Positions 35,776-49,517 of a DNA stretch of 64,000 nt are shown piece by piece. Each line of letters opens with the position of its first letter. The first letter of the stretch is position 1. Under the pieces are notes generated by a model. It was not told where the DNA came from. It was given only the letters and a program-made list of their open reading frames with translations, and ran no database searches. The DNA is from Leucaena leucocephala (lineage: Eukaryota; Streptophyta; Magnoliopsida; Fabales; Fabaceae), in NCBI GenBank assembly GCA_037074615.1, contig CM073563.1:14802501-14866500 (forward strand). Reading direction: 5' to 3'. The position numbers were made by a program, and so were the translations under genes.

Positions 35776-37301
35776 TCACCCCAATCTCAACTTTTAATAC
35801 GAATTCTATAACACCTATTTTCCTTAAGATATGGGTCTATGTAGGTCACGGAAGGGTTATCCATTGTTTCAAGCTACTTCTAGGCAAATGAAGCAAAACC
35901 TTGGCACTTTTCCCGACCATAATGAAAAGTCCCCACCAATATCAACATTGAATATTCATTCTAGAATGCCACATTCCTCAAGATATGGGTCCATATAGGT
36001 CACAAAACGGTCATCAGTTGTTTCAAGGTAGTTTTACTCAAATGTAGCAAAATTATTGAACTTTACTTGTCTATAGTTGTAAGTCACCCCCAATCTCAAC
36101 TTTCAATATGAGTTCTAGAATGTCACTTCTCCAAAGATGTGGGTCCATGCAGGTCACAAAGTGTCATCCATTTTTTCAAAGTACTTTTAGCAAAATGTAG
36201 CGAAACTCTGGCACTTTTCCTGACCATAATGGAAAGTCCCCGCCAATATCAACATTGAATATTCATTCTAGAATGCCACTTTGCTTAAGATATGGGTCCA
36301 TATAGGTCACAAAAGAGTCCTCAATTGTTTCAAGGTAGTTTTACGCAAAAGTAGCAAAACTTTGGGACTTTACTTGTCTACAGTGATAACTCACCCCCAA
36401 TCGCAACCTTCAATGTGAGCTCTAGAACGTTACTTTTCTTAAGATGTGGGTCCATGTAGGTCGCAAAAGTGTCATCCATTTTTTCAAAGTAGTTTTAGGC
36501 AAAGTAGCGGAACTCTGGCACTTTTCTCGACCATACTGAAAAATCCCCCCAATCTCTACTTTGAGTATGCGTTCTGGAATGCTACTTTCCTTAAGATATG
36601 GGTCTATATAGGTCACAAAAGAGTCATCAACTGTTTCAAGGTAGTTTTACGCAAATGTAGCGAAACTTTGGCACTTTACTTTTCTATAGTGATAACCTCA
36701 CCCCAATCTCAACTTTTAATACGAATTCTATAACACCTATTTTCCTTAAGATATGGGTCCATGTAGGTCACGAAAGAGTTATCCATTGTTTCAAGGAACT
36801 TTTAGGTAAATGCAGCAAAACCTTGGCACTTTTCCCGTCCATAATGAAAAGTCCCCACCAATATCAACATTGAATATTCATTCTAGAATGCCACATTCCT
36901 CAAGATATGGGTCCATATAGGTCACAAAAGGGTCATCAATTGTTTCTAGTTTGACTCAAATGCAGCAAAATTATTGAACTTGTCTATACTTGTAACTCAC
37001 CCCCAATCTCAACTTTCAATATGAGTTCTAGAATGTCACTTCTCCAAAGATGGGTCCATGTAGGTCACAAAATTTCATCCATTTTTTCAAAGTACTTTTA
37101 GGAAAATGTAGCGAAACTCTGGCACTTTTCCTGACCATAATGGAAATTCCCCACCAATATCAACATTGAACATTCATTCTAGAATGCCACTTTCCTTAAG
37201 ATATGGGTCCATATAGGTCACAAGAGAGTCGTCAATTGTTTCAAGGTAGTTTTACGCAAATGTAGCAAAACTTTGGCACTTCACTTTTCTATAGGGATAA
37301 C
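35776..37301 (+). repeat. 10-mer HOR (1526 bp), closes super-repeat 1
   Basis: Monomer a reverts to TTTCAAGCTAC with AGTCCCCACC, and e has CATACTGAAAAATCC. The same combination is seen only in the unit at 47992 within this sub-family. Confidence 0.92.
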
Positions 37302-38829
37302 TCACCCCAATCTCAACTTTTAATACGAATTCTATAACACCTATTTTCCTTAAGATATGGGTCTATGTAGGTCACGGAAGGGTTATCCATTGTTTCAAGC
37401 AACTTCTAGGCAAATGAAGCAAAACCTTGGCACTTTTCCCGACCATAATGAAAAGTCCCCCCCAATATCAACATTGAATATTCATTCTAGAATGCCACAT
37501 TCCTCAAGATATGGGTCCATATAGGTCACAAAACGGTCATCAGTTGTTTCAAGGTAGTTTTACTCAAATGTAGCAAAATTATTGAACTTTACTTGTCTAT
37601 AGTTGTAAGTCACCCCCAATCTCAACTTTCAATATGAGTTCTAGAATGTCACTTCTCCAAAGATGTGGGTCCATGCAGGTCACAAAGTGTCATCCATTTT
37701 TTCAAAGTACTTTTAGCAAAATGTAGCGAAACTCTGGCACTTTTCCTGACCATAATGGAAAGTCCCCGCCAATATCAACATTGAATATTCATTCTAGAAT
37801 GCCACTTTGCTTAAGATATGGGTCCATATAGGTCACAAAAGAGTCCTCAATTGTTTCAAGGTAGTTTTACGCAAAAGTAGCAAAACTTTGGGACTTTACT
37901 TGTCTACAGTGATAACTCACCCCCAATCGCAACCTTCAATGTGAGCTCTAGAACGTTACTTTTCTTAAGATGTGGGTCCATGTAGGTCGCAAAAGTGTCA
38001 TCTATTTTTTCAAAGTAGTTTTAGGCAAAGTAGCGGAACTCTGGCACTTTTCTCGACCATACGGAAAAATCCCCCCAATCTCTACTTTGAGTATGCGTTC
38101 TGGAATGCTACTTTCCTTAAGATATGGGTCTATATAGGTCACAAAAGAGTCATCAACTGTTTCAAGGTAGTTTTACGCAAATGTAGCGAAACTTTGGCAC
38201 TTTACTTTTCTATAGTGATAACCTCACCCCAATCTCAACTTTTATTACGAATTCTATAACACCTATTTTCCTTAAGATATGGGTCCATGTAGGTCACGAA
38301 AGAGTTATCCATTGTTTCAAGGAACTTTTAGGTAAATGCAGCAAAACCTTGGCACTTTTCCCGTCCATAATGAAAAGTCCCCACCAATATCAACATTGAA
38401 TATTCATTCTAGAATGCCACATTCCTCAAGATATGGGTCCATATAGGTCACAAAAGGGTCATCAATTGTTTCTAGTTTGACTCAAATGCAGCAAAATTAT
38501 TGAACTTGTCTATACTTGTAACTCACCCCCAATCTCAACTTTCAATATGAGTTCTAGAATGTCACTTCTCCAAAGATGTGGGTCCATGTAGGTCACAAAG
38601 TGTCATCCATTTTTTCAAAGTACTTTTAGGAAAATGTAGCGAAACTCTGGCACTTTTCCTGACCATAATGGAAATTCCCCACCAATATCAACATTGAACA
38701 TTCATTCTAGAATGCCACTTTCCTTAAGATATGGGTCCATATAGGTCACAAGAGAGTCGTCAATTGTTTCAAGGTAGTTTTACGCAAATGTAGCAAAACT
38801 TTGGCACTTCACTTTTCTATAGTGATAAC
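37302..38829 (+). repeat. 10-mer HOR (1528 bp), L marker unit 2
   Basis: Linked L markers at 38003 and 38245. Full-length i and ATAGTGATAAC in j. It opens the second super-repeat. Confidence 0.92.
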
Positions 38830-40357
38830 TCACCCCAATCTCAACTTTTAATACGAATTCTATAACACCTATTTTCCTTAAGATATGGGTCTATGTAGGT
38901 CACGGAAGGGTTATCCATTGTTTCAAGCAACTTCTAGGCAAATGAAGCAAAACCTTGGCACTTTTCCCGACCATAATGAAAAGTCCCCCCCAATATCAAC
39001 ATTGAATATTCATTCTAGAATGCCACATTCCTCAAGATATGGGTCCATATAGGTCACAAAACGGTCATAAGTTGTTTCAAGGTAGTTTTACTCAAATGTA
39101 GCAAAATTATTGAACTTTACTTGTCTATAGTTGTAAGTCACCCCCAATCTCAACTTTCAATATGAGTTCTAGAATGTCACTTCTCCAAAGATGTGGGTCC
39201 ATGCAGGTCACAAAGTGTCATCCATTTTTTCAAAGTACTTTTAGCAAAATGTAGCGAAACTCTGGCACTTTTCCTGACCATAATGGAAAGTCCCCGCCAA
39301 TATCAACATTGAATATTCATTCTAGAATGCCACTTTGCTTAAGATATGGGTCCATATAGGTCACAAAAGAGTCCTCAATTGTTTCAAGGTAGTTTTACGC
39401 AAAAGTAGCAAAACTTTGGGACTTTACTTGTCTACAGTGATAACTCACCCCCAATCGCAACCTTCAATGTGAGCTCTAGAACGTTACTTTTCTTAAGATG
39501 TGGGTCCATGTAGGTCGCAAAAGTGTCATCCATTTTTTCAAAGTAGTTTTAGGCAAAGTAGCGGAACTCTGGCACTTTTCTCGACCATACGGAAAAATCC
39601 CCCCAATCTCTACTTTGAGTATGCGTTCTGGAATGCTACTTTCCTTAAGATATGGGTCTATATAGGTCACAAAAGAGTCATCAACTGTTTCAAGGTAGTT
39701 TTACGCAAATGTAGCGAAACTTTGGCACTTTACTTTTCTATAGTGATAACCTCACCCCAATCTCAACTTTTAATACGAATTCTATAACACCTATTTTCCT
39801 TAAGATATGGGTCCATGTAGGTCACGAAAGAGTTATCCATTGTTTCAAGGAACTTTTAGGTAAATGCAGCAAAACCTTGGCACTTTTCCCGTCCATAATG
39901 AAAAGTCCCCACCAATATCAACATTGAATATTCATTCTAGAATGCCACATTCCTCAAGATATGGGTCCATATAGGTCACAAAAGGGTCATCAATTGTTTC
40001 TAGTTTGACTCAAATGCAGCAAAATTATTGAACTTGTCTATACTTGTAACTCACCCCCAATCTCAACTTTCAATATGAGTTCTAGAATGTCACTTCTCCA
40101 AAGATGTGGGTCCATGTAGGTCACAAAGTGTCATCCATTTTTTCAAAGTACTTTTAGGAAAATGTAGCGAAACTCTGGCACTTTTCCTGACCATAATGGA
40201 AATTCCCCACCAATATCAACATTGAACATTCATTCTAGAATGCCACTTTCCTTAAGATATGGGTCCATATAGGTCACAAGAGAGTCGTCAATTGTTTCAA
40301 GGTAGTTTTACGCAAATGTAGCAAAACTTTGGCACTTCACTTTTCTATAGGGATAAC
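38830..40357 (+). repeat. 10-mer HOR (1528 bp)
   Basis: CATAAGTTG in b, CATACGGAAAAATCC in e, full-length i but j ending ATAGGGATAAC. The pairing of full-length i with GGGATAAC is unusual here and suggests an exchange between i and j. Confidence 0.92.
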
Positions 40358-41883
40358 TCACCCCAATCTCAACTTTTAATACGAATTCTATAACACCTAT
40401 TTTCCTTAAGATATGGGTCTATGTAGGTCACGGAAGGGTTATCCATTGTTTCAAGCAACTTCTAGGCAAATGAAGCAAAACCTTGGCACTTTTCCCGACC
40501 ATAATGAAAAGTCCCCCCCAATATCAACATTGAATATTCATTCTAGAATGCCACATTCCTCAAGATATGGGTCCATATAGGTCACAAAACGGTCATCAGT
40601 TGTTTCAAGGTAGTTTTACTCAAATGTAGCAAAATTATTGAACTTTACTTGTCTATAGTTGTAAGTCACCCCCAATCTCAACTTTCAATATGAGTTCTAG
40701 AATGTCACTTCTCCAAAGATGTGGGTCCATGCAGGTCACAAAGTGTCATCCATTTTTTCAAAGTACTTTTAGCAAAATGTAGCGAAACTCTGGCACTTTT
40801 CCTGACCATAATGGAAAGTCCCCGCCAATATCAACATTGAATATTCATTCTAGAATGCCACTTTGCTTAAGATATGGGTCCATATAGGTCACAAAAGAGT
40901 CCTCAATTGTTTCAAGGTAGTTTTACGCAAAAGTAGCAAAACTTTGGGACTTTACTTGTCTACAGTGATAACTCACCCCCAATCGCAACCTTCAATGTGA
41001 GCTCTAGAACGTTACTTTTCTTAAGATGTGGGTCCATGTAGGTCGCAAAAGTGTCATCCATTTTTTCAAAGTAGTTTTAGGCAAAGTAGCGGAACTCTGG
41101 CACTTTTCTCGACCATACTGAAAAATCCCCCCAATCTCTACTTTGAGTATGCGTTCTGGAATGCTACTTTCCTTAAGATATGGGTCTATATAGGTCACAA
41201 AAGAGTCATCAACTGTTTCAAGGTAGTTTTACGCAAATGTAGCGAAACTTTGGCACTTTACTTTTCTATAGTGATAACCTCACCCCAATCTCAACTTTTA
41301 ATACGAATTCTATAACACCTATTTTCCTTAAGATATGGGTCCATGTAGGTCACGAAAGAGTTATCCATTGTTTCAAGGAACTTTTAGGTAAATGCAGCAA
41401 AACCTTGGCACTTTTCCCGTCCATAATGAAAAGTCCCCACCAATATCAACATTGAATATTCATTCTAGAATGCCACATTCCTCAAGATATGGGTCCATAT
41501 AGGTCACAAAAGGGTCATCAATTGTTTCTAGTTTGACTCAAATGCAGCAAAATTATTGAACTTGTCTATACTTGTAACTCACCCCCAATCTCAACTTTCA
41601 ATATGAGTTCTAGAATGTCACTTCTCCAAAGATGGGTCCATGTAGGTCACAAAATTTCATCCATTTTTTCAAAGTACTTTTAGGAAAATGTAGCGAAACT
41701 CTGGCACTTTTCCTGACCATAATGGAAATTCCCCACCAATATCAACATTGAACATTCATTCTAGAATGCCACTTTCCTTAAGATATGGGTCCATATAGGT
41801 CACAAGAGAGTCGTCAATTGTTTCAAGGTAGTTTTACGCAAATGTAGCAAAACTTTGGCACTTCACTTTTCTATAGGGATAAC
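40358..41883 (+). repeat. 10-mer HOR (1526 bp), closes super-repeat 2
   Basis: CATACTGAAAAATCC in e, short i, j ending ATAGGGATAAC. Confidence 0.92.
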
Positions 41884-43411
41884 TCACCCCAATCTCAACT
41901 TTTAATACGAATTCTATAACACCTATTTTCCTTAAGATATGGGTCTATGTAGGTCACGGAAGGGTTATCCATTGTTTCAAGCAACTTCTAGGCAAATGAA
42001 GCAAAACCTTGGCACTTTTCCCGACCATAATGAAAAGTCCCCCCCAATATCAACATTGAATATTCATTCTAGAATGCCACATTCCTCAAGATATGGGTCC
42101 ATATAGGTCACAAAACGGTCATCAGTTGTTTCAAGGTAGTTTTACTCAAATGTAGCAAAATTATTGAACTTTACTTGTCTATAGTTGTAAGTCACCCCCA
42201 ATCTCAACTTTCAATATGAGTTCTAGAATGTCACTTCTCCAAAGATGTGGGTCCATGCAGGTCACAAAGTGTCATCCATTTTTTCAAAGTACTTTTAGCA
42301 AAATGTAGCGAAACTCTGGCACTTTTCCTGACCATAATGGAAAGTCCCCGCCAATATCAACATTGAATATTCATTCTAGAATGCCACTTTGCTTAAGATA
42401 TGGGTCCATATAGGTCACAAAAGAGTCCTCAATTGTTTCAAGGTAGTTTTACGCAAAAGTAGCAAAACTTTGGGACTTTACTTGTCTACAGTGATAACTC
42501 ACCCCCAATCGCAACCTTCAATGTGAGCTCTAGAACGTTACTTTTCTTAAGATGTGGGTCCATGTAGGTCGCAAAAGTGTCATCTATTTTTTCAAAGTAG
42601 TTTTAGGCAAAGTAGCGGAACTCTGGCACTTTTCTCGACCATACGGAAAAATCCCCCCAATCTCTACTTTGAGTATGCGTTCTGGAATGCTACTTTCCTT
42701 AAGATATGGGTCTATATAGGTCACAAAAGAGTCATCAACTGTTTCAAGGTAGTTTTACGCAAATGTAGCGAAACTTTGGCACTTTACTTTTCTATAGTGA
42801 TAACCTCACCCCAATCTCAACTTTTATTACGAATTCTATAACACCTATTTTCCTTAAGATATGGGTCCATGTAGGTCACGAAAGAGTTATCCATTGTTTC
42901 AAGGAACTTTTAGGTAAATGCAGCAAAACCTTGGCACTTTTCCCGTCCATAATGAAAAGTCCCCACCAATATCAACATTGAATATTCATTCTAGAATGCC
43001 ACATTCCTCAAGATATGGGTCCATATAGGTCACAAAAGGGTCATCAATTGTTTCTAGTTTGACTCAAATGCAGCAAAATTATTGAACTTGTCTATACTTG
43101 TAACTCACCCCCAATCTCAACTTTCAATATGAGTTCTAGAATGTCACTTCTCCAAAGATGTGGGTCCATGTAGGTCACAAAGTGTCATCCATTTTTTCAA
43201 AGTACTTTTAGGAAAATGTAGCGAAACTCTGGCACTTTTCCTGACCATAATGGAAATTCCCCACCAATATCAACATTGAACATTCATTCTAGAATGCCAC
43301 TTTCCTTAAGATATGGGTCCATATAGGTCACAAGAGAGTCGTCAATTGTTTCAAGGTAGTTTTACGCAAATGTAGCAAAACTTTGGCACTTCACTTTTCT
43401 ATAGTGATAAC
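41884..43411 (+). repeat. 10-mer HOR (1528 bp), L marker unit 3
   Basis: Linked L markers at 42585 and 42827. It opens the first 7634-bp super-repeat. Confidence 0.92.
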
Positions 43412-44939
43412 TCACCCCAATCTCAACTTTTAATACGAATTCTATAACACCTATTTTCCTTAAGATATGGGTCTATGTAGGTCACGGAAGGGTTATCCAT
43501 TGTTTCAAGCAACTTCTAGGCAAATGAAGCAAAACCTTGGCACTTTTCCCGACCATAATGAAAAGTCCCCCCCAATATCAACATTGAATATTCATTCTAG
43601 AATGCCACATTCCTCAAGATATGGGTCCATATAGGTCACAAAACGGTCATAAGTTGTTTCAAGGTAGTTTTACTCAAATGTAGCAAAATTATTGAACTTT
43701 ACTTGTCTATAGTTGTAAGTCACCCCCAATCTCAACTTTCAATATGAGTTCTAGAATGTCACTTCTCCAAAGATGTGGGTCCATGCAGGTCACAAAGTGT
43801 CATCCATTTTTTCAAAGTACTTTTAGCAAAATGTAGCGAAACTCTGGCACTTTTCCTGACCATAATGGAAAGTCCCCGCCAATATCAACATTGAATATTC
43901 ATTCTAGAATGCCACTTTGCTTAAGATATGGGTCCATATAGGTCACAAAAGAGTCCTCAATTGTTTCAAGGTAGTTTTACGCAAAAGTAGCAAAACTTTG
44001 GGACTTTACTTGTCTACAGTGATAACTCACCCCCAATCGCAACCTTCAATGTGAGCTCTAGAACGTTACTTTTCTTAAGATGTGGGTCCATGTAGGTCGC
44101 AAAAGTGTCATCCATTTTTTCAAAGTAGTTTTAGGCAAAGTAGCGGAACTCTGGCACTTTTCTCGACCATACGGAAAAATCCCCCCAATCTCTACTTTGA
44201 GTATGCGTTCTGGAATGCTACTTTCCTTAAGATATGGGTCTATATAGGTCACAAAAGAGTCATCAACTGTTTCAAGGTAGTTTTACGCAAATGTAGCGAA
44301 ACTTTGGCACTTTACTTTTCTATAGTGATAACCTCACCCCAATCTCAACTTTTAATACGAATTCTATAACACCTATTTTCCTTAAGATATGGGTCCATGT
44401 AGGTCACGAAAGAGTTATCCATTGTTTCAAGGAACTTTTAGGTAAATGCAGCAAAACCTTGGCACTTTTCCCGTCCATAATGAAAAGTCCCCACCAATAT
44501 CAACATTGAATATTCATTCTAGAATGCCACATTCCTCAAGATATGGGTCCATATAGGTCACAAAAGGGTCATCAATTGTTTCTAGTTTGACTCAAATGCA
44601 GCAAAATTATTGAACTTGTCTATACTTGTAACTCACCCCCAATCTCAACTTTCAATATGAGTTCTAGAATGTCACTTCTCCAAAGATGTGGGTCCATGTA
44701 GGTCACAAAGTGTCATCCATTTTTTCAAAGTACTTTTAGGAAAATGTAGCGAAACTCTGGCACTTTTCCTGACCATAATGGAAATTCCCCACCAATATCA
44801 ACATTGAACATTCATTCTAGAATGCCACTTTCCTTAAGATATGGGTCCATATAGGTCACAAGAGAGTCGTCAATTGTTTCAAGGTAGTTTTACGCAAATG
44901 TAGCAAAACTTTGGCACTTCACTTTTCTATAGTGATAAC
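43412..44939 (+). repeat. 10-mer HOR (1528 bp)
   Basis: CATAAGTTG in b near 43648, CATACGGAAAAATCC in e, full-length i. Confidence 0.92.
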
Positions 44940-46465
44940 TCACCCCAATCTCAACTTTTAATACGAATTCTATAACACCTATTTTCCTTAAGATATGGGT
45001 CTATGTAGGTCACGGAAGGGTTATCCATTGTTTCAAGCAACTTCTAGGCAAATGAAGCAAAACCTTGGCACTTTTCCCGACCATAATGAAAAGTCCCCCC
45101 CAATATCAACATTGAATATTCATTCTAGAATGCCACATTCCTCAAGATATGGGTCCATATAGGTCACAAAACGGTCATCAGTTGTTTCAAGGTAGTTTTA
45201 CTCAAATGTAGCAAAATTATTGAACTTTACTTGTCTATAGTTGTAAGTCACCCCCAATCTCAACTTTCAATATGAGTTCTAGAATGTCACTTCTCCAAAG
45301 ATGTGGGTCCATGCAGGTCACAAAGTGTCATCCATTTTTTCAAAGTACTTTTAGCAAAATGTAGCGAAACTCTGGCACTTTTCCTGACCATAATGGAAAG
45401 TCCCCGCCAATATCAACATTGAATATTCATTCTAGAATGCCACTTTGCTTAAGATATGGGTCCATATAGGTCACAAAAGAGTCCTCAATTGTTTCAAGGT
45501 AGTTTTACGCAAAAGTAGCAAAACTTTGGGACTTTACTTGTCTACAGTGATAACTCACCCCCAATCGCAACCTTCAATGTGAGCTCTAGAACGTTACTTT
45601 TCTTAAGATGTGGGTCCATGTAGGTCGCAAAAGTGTCATCCATTTTTTCAAAGTAGTTTTAGGCAAAGTAGCGGAACTCTGGCACTTTTCTCGACCATAC
45701 GGAAAAATCCCCCCAATCTCTACTTTGAGTATGCGTTCTGGAATGCTACTTTCCTTAAGATATGGGTCTATATAGGTCACAAAAGAGTCATCAACTGTTT
45801 CAAGGTAGTTTTACGCAAATGTAGCGAAACTTTGGCACTTTACTTTTCTATAGTGATAACCTCACCCCAATCTCAACTTTTAATACGAATTCTATAACAC
45901 CTATTTTCCTTAAGATATGGGTCCATGTAGGTCACGAAAGAGTTATCCATTGTTTCAAGGAACTTTTAGGTAAATGCAGCAAAACCTTGGCACTTTTCCC
46001 GTCCATAATGAAAAGTCCCCACCAATATCAACATTGAATATTCATTCTAGAATGCCACATTCCTCAAGATATGGGTCCATATAGGTCACAAAAGGGTCAT
46101 CAATTGTTTCTAGTTTGACTCAAATGCAGCAAAATTATTGAACTTGTCTATACTTGTAACTCACCCCCAATCTCAACTTTCAATATGAGTTCTAGAATGT
46201 CACTTCTCCAAAGATGGGTCCATGTAGGTCACAAAATTTCATCCATTTTTTCAAAGTACTTTTAGGAAAATGTAGCGAAACTCTGGCACTTTTCCTGACC
46301 ATAATGGAAATTCCCCACCAATATCAACATTGAACATTCATTCTAGAATGCCACTTTCCTTAAGATATGGGTCCATATAGGTCACAAGAGAGTCGTCAAT
46401 TGTTTCAAGGTAGTTTTACGCAAATGTAGCAAAACTTTGGCACTTCACTTTTCTATAGGGATAAC
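44940..46465 (+). repeat. 10-mer HOR (1526 bp)
   Basis: CATCAGTTG in b near 45177 (its partner at 52574 has CATAAGTTG), CATACGGAAAAATCC in e, short i. Confidence 0.92.
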
Positions 46466-47991
46466 TCACCCCAATCTCAACTTTTAATACGAATTCTATA
46501 ACACCTATTTTCCTTAAGATATGGGTCTATGTAGGTCACGGAAGGGTTATCCATTGTTTCAAGCAACTTCTAGGCAAATGAAGCAAAACCTTGGCACTTT
46601 TCCCGACCATAATGAAAAGTCCCCCCCAATATCAACATTGAATATTCATTCTAGAATGCCACATTCCTCAAGATATGGGTCCATATAGGTCACAAAACGG
46701 TCATCAGTTGTTTCAAGGTAGTTTTACTCAAATGTAGCAAAATTATTGAACTTTACTTGTCTATAGTTGTAAGTCACCCCCAATCTCAACTTTCAATATG
46801 AGTTCTAGAATGTCACTTCTCCAAAGATGTGGGTCCATGCAGGTCACAAAGTGTCATCCATTTTTTCAAAGTACTTTTAGCAAAATGTAGCGAAACTCTG
46901 GCACTTTTCCTGACCATAATGGAAAGTCCCCGCCAATATCAACATTGAATATTCATTCTAGAATGCCACTTTGCTTAAGATATGGGTCCATATAGGTCAC
47001 AAAAGAGTCCTCAATTGTTTCAAGGTAGTTTTACGCAAAAGTAGCAAAACTTTGGGACTTTACTTGTCTACAGTGATAACTCACCCCCAATCGCAACCTT
47101 CAATGTGAGCTCTAGAACGTTACTTTTCTTAAGATGTGGGTCCATGTAGGTCGCAAAAGTGTCATCCATTTTTTCAAAGTAGTTTTAGGCAAAGTAGCGG
47201 AACTCTGGCACTTTTCTCGACCATACGGAAAAATCCCCCCAATCTCTACTTTGAGTATGCGTTCTGGAATGCTACTTTCCTTAAGATATGGGTCTATATA
47301 GGTCACAAAAGAGTCATCAACTGTTTCAAGGTAGTTTTACGCAAATGTAGCGAAACTTTGGCACTTTACTTTTCTATAGTGATAACCTCACCCCAATCTC
47401 AACTTTTAATACGAATTCTATAACACCTATTTTCCTTAAGATATGGGTCCATGTAGGTCACGAAAGAGTTATCCATTGTTTCAAGGAACTTTTAGGTAAA
47501 TGCAGCAAAACCTTGGCACTTTTCCCGTCCATAATGAAAAGTCCCCACCAATATCAACATTGAATATTCATTCTAGAATGCCACATTCCTCAAGATATGG
47601 GTCCATATAGGTCACAAAAGGGTCATCAATTGTTTCTAGTTTGACTCAAATGCAGCAAAATTATTGAACTTGTCTATACTTGTAACTCACCCCCAATCTC
47701 AACTTTCAATATGAGTTCTAGAATGTCACTTCTCCAAAGATGGGTCCATGTAGGTCACAAAATTTCATCCATTTTTTCAAAGTACTTTTAGGAAAATGTA
47801 GCGAAACTCTGGCACTTTTCCTGACCATAATGGAAATTCCCCACCAATATCAACATTGAACATTCATTCTAGAATGCCACTTTCCTTAAGATATGGGTCC
47901 ATATAGGTCACAAGAGAGTCGTCAATTGTTTCAAGCTAGTTTTACGCAAATGTAGCAAAACTTTGGCACTTCACTTTTCTATAGGGATAAC
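46466..47991 (+). repeat. 10-mer HOR (1526 bp)
   Basis: CATACGGAAAAATCC in e, short i, j with TTTCAAGCTAG near 47936. That j allele is absent from its partner at 54100. Confidence 0.92.
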
Positions 47992-49517
47992 TCACCCCAA
48001 TCTCAACTTTTAATACGAATTCTATAACACCTATTTTCCTTAAGATATGGGTCTATGTAGGTCACGGAAGGGTTATCCATTGTTTCAAGCTACTTCTAGG
48101 CAAATGAAGCAAAACCTTGGCACTTTTCCCGACCATAATGAAAAGTCCCCACCAATATCAACATTGAATATTCATTCTAGAATGCCACATTCCTCAAGAT
48201 ATGGGTCCATATAGGTCACAAAACGGTCATCAGTTGTTTCAAGGTAGTTTTACTCAAATGTAGCAAAATTATTGAACTTTACTTGTCTATAGTTGTAAGT
48301 CACCCCCAATCTCAACTTTCAATATGAGTTCTAGAATGTCACTTCTCCAAAGATGTGGGTCCATGCAGGTCACAAAGTGTCATCCATTTTTTCAAAGTAC
48401 TTTTAGCAAAATGTAGCGAAACTCTGGCACTTTTCCTGACCATAATGGAAAGTCCCCGCCAATATCAACATTGAATATTCATTCTAGAATGCCACTTTGC
48501 TTAAGATATGGGTCCATATAGGTCACAAAAGAGTCCTCAATTGTTTCAAGGTAGTTTTACGCAAAAGTAGCAAAACTTTGGGACTTTACTTGTCTACAGT
48601 GATAACTCACCCCCAATCGCAACCTTCAATGTGAGCTCTAGAACGTTACTTTTCTTAAGATGTGGGTCCATGTAGGTCGCAAAAGTGTCATCCATTTTTT
48701 CAAAGTAGTTTTAGGCAAAGTAGCGGAACTCTGGCACTTTTCTCGACCATACTGAAAAATCCCCCCAATCTCTACTTTGAGTATGCGTTCTGGAATGCTA
48801 CTTTCCTTAAGATATGGGTCTATATAGGTCACAAAAGAGTCATCAACTGTTTCAAGGTAGTTTTACGCAAATGTAGCGAAACTTTGGCACTTTACTTTTC
48901 TATAGTGATAACCTCACCCCAATCTCAACTTTTAATACGAATTCTATAACACCTATTTTCCTTAAGATATGGGTCCATGTAGGTCACGAAAGAGTTATCC
49001 ATTGTTTCAAGGAACTTTTAGGTAAATGCAGCAAAACCTTGGCACTTTTCCCGTCCATAATGAAAAGTCCCCACCAATATCAACATTGAATATTCATTCT
49101 AGAATGCCACATTCCTCAAGATATGGGTCCATATAGGTCACAAAAGGGTCATCAATTGTTTCTAGTTTGACTCAAATGCAGCAAAATTATTGAACTTGTC
49201 TATACTTGTAACTCACCCCCAATCTCAACTTTCAATATGAGTTCTAGAATGTCACTTCTCCAAAGATGGGTCCATGTAGGTCACAAAATTTCATCCATTT
49301 TTTCAAAGTACTTTTAGGAAAATGTAGCGAAACTCTGGCACTTTTCCTGACCATAATGGAAATTCCCCACCAATATCAACATTGAACATTCATTCTAGAA
49401 TGCCACTTTCCTTAAGATATGGGTCCATATAGGTCACAAGAGAGTCGTCAATTGTTTCAAGGTAGTTTTACGCAAATGTAGCAAAACTTTGGCACTTCAC
49501 TTTTCTATAGGGATAAC
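47992..49517 (+). repeat. 10-mer HOR (1526 bp), closes super-repeat 3
   Basis: Monomer a with TTTCAAGCTAC and AGTCCCCACC, e with CATACTGAAAAATCC, short i. Confidence 0.92.

Larger units (their letters stand above)
31196..37301 (+). repeat. Super-repeat 1: four HORs (6106 bp)
   Basis: Begins with an L-marked HOR, continues with two CATACGGAAA HORs and ends with a CATACTGAAA HOR. Confidence 0.85.
37302..41883 (+). repeat. Super-repeat 2: three HORs (4582 bp)
   Basis: L-marked HOR, one CATACGGAAA HOR, one CATACTGAAA HOR. It is a contracted version of its neighbours. Confidence 0.85.
41884..49517 (+). repeat. Super-repeat 3: five HORs (7634 bp)
   Basis: L-marked HOR, three CATACGGAAA HORs, one CATACTGAAA HOR, with unit lengths 1528, 1528, 1526, 1526, 1526. 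Confidence 0.87.
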
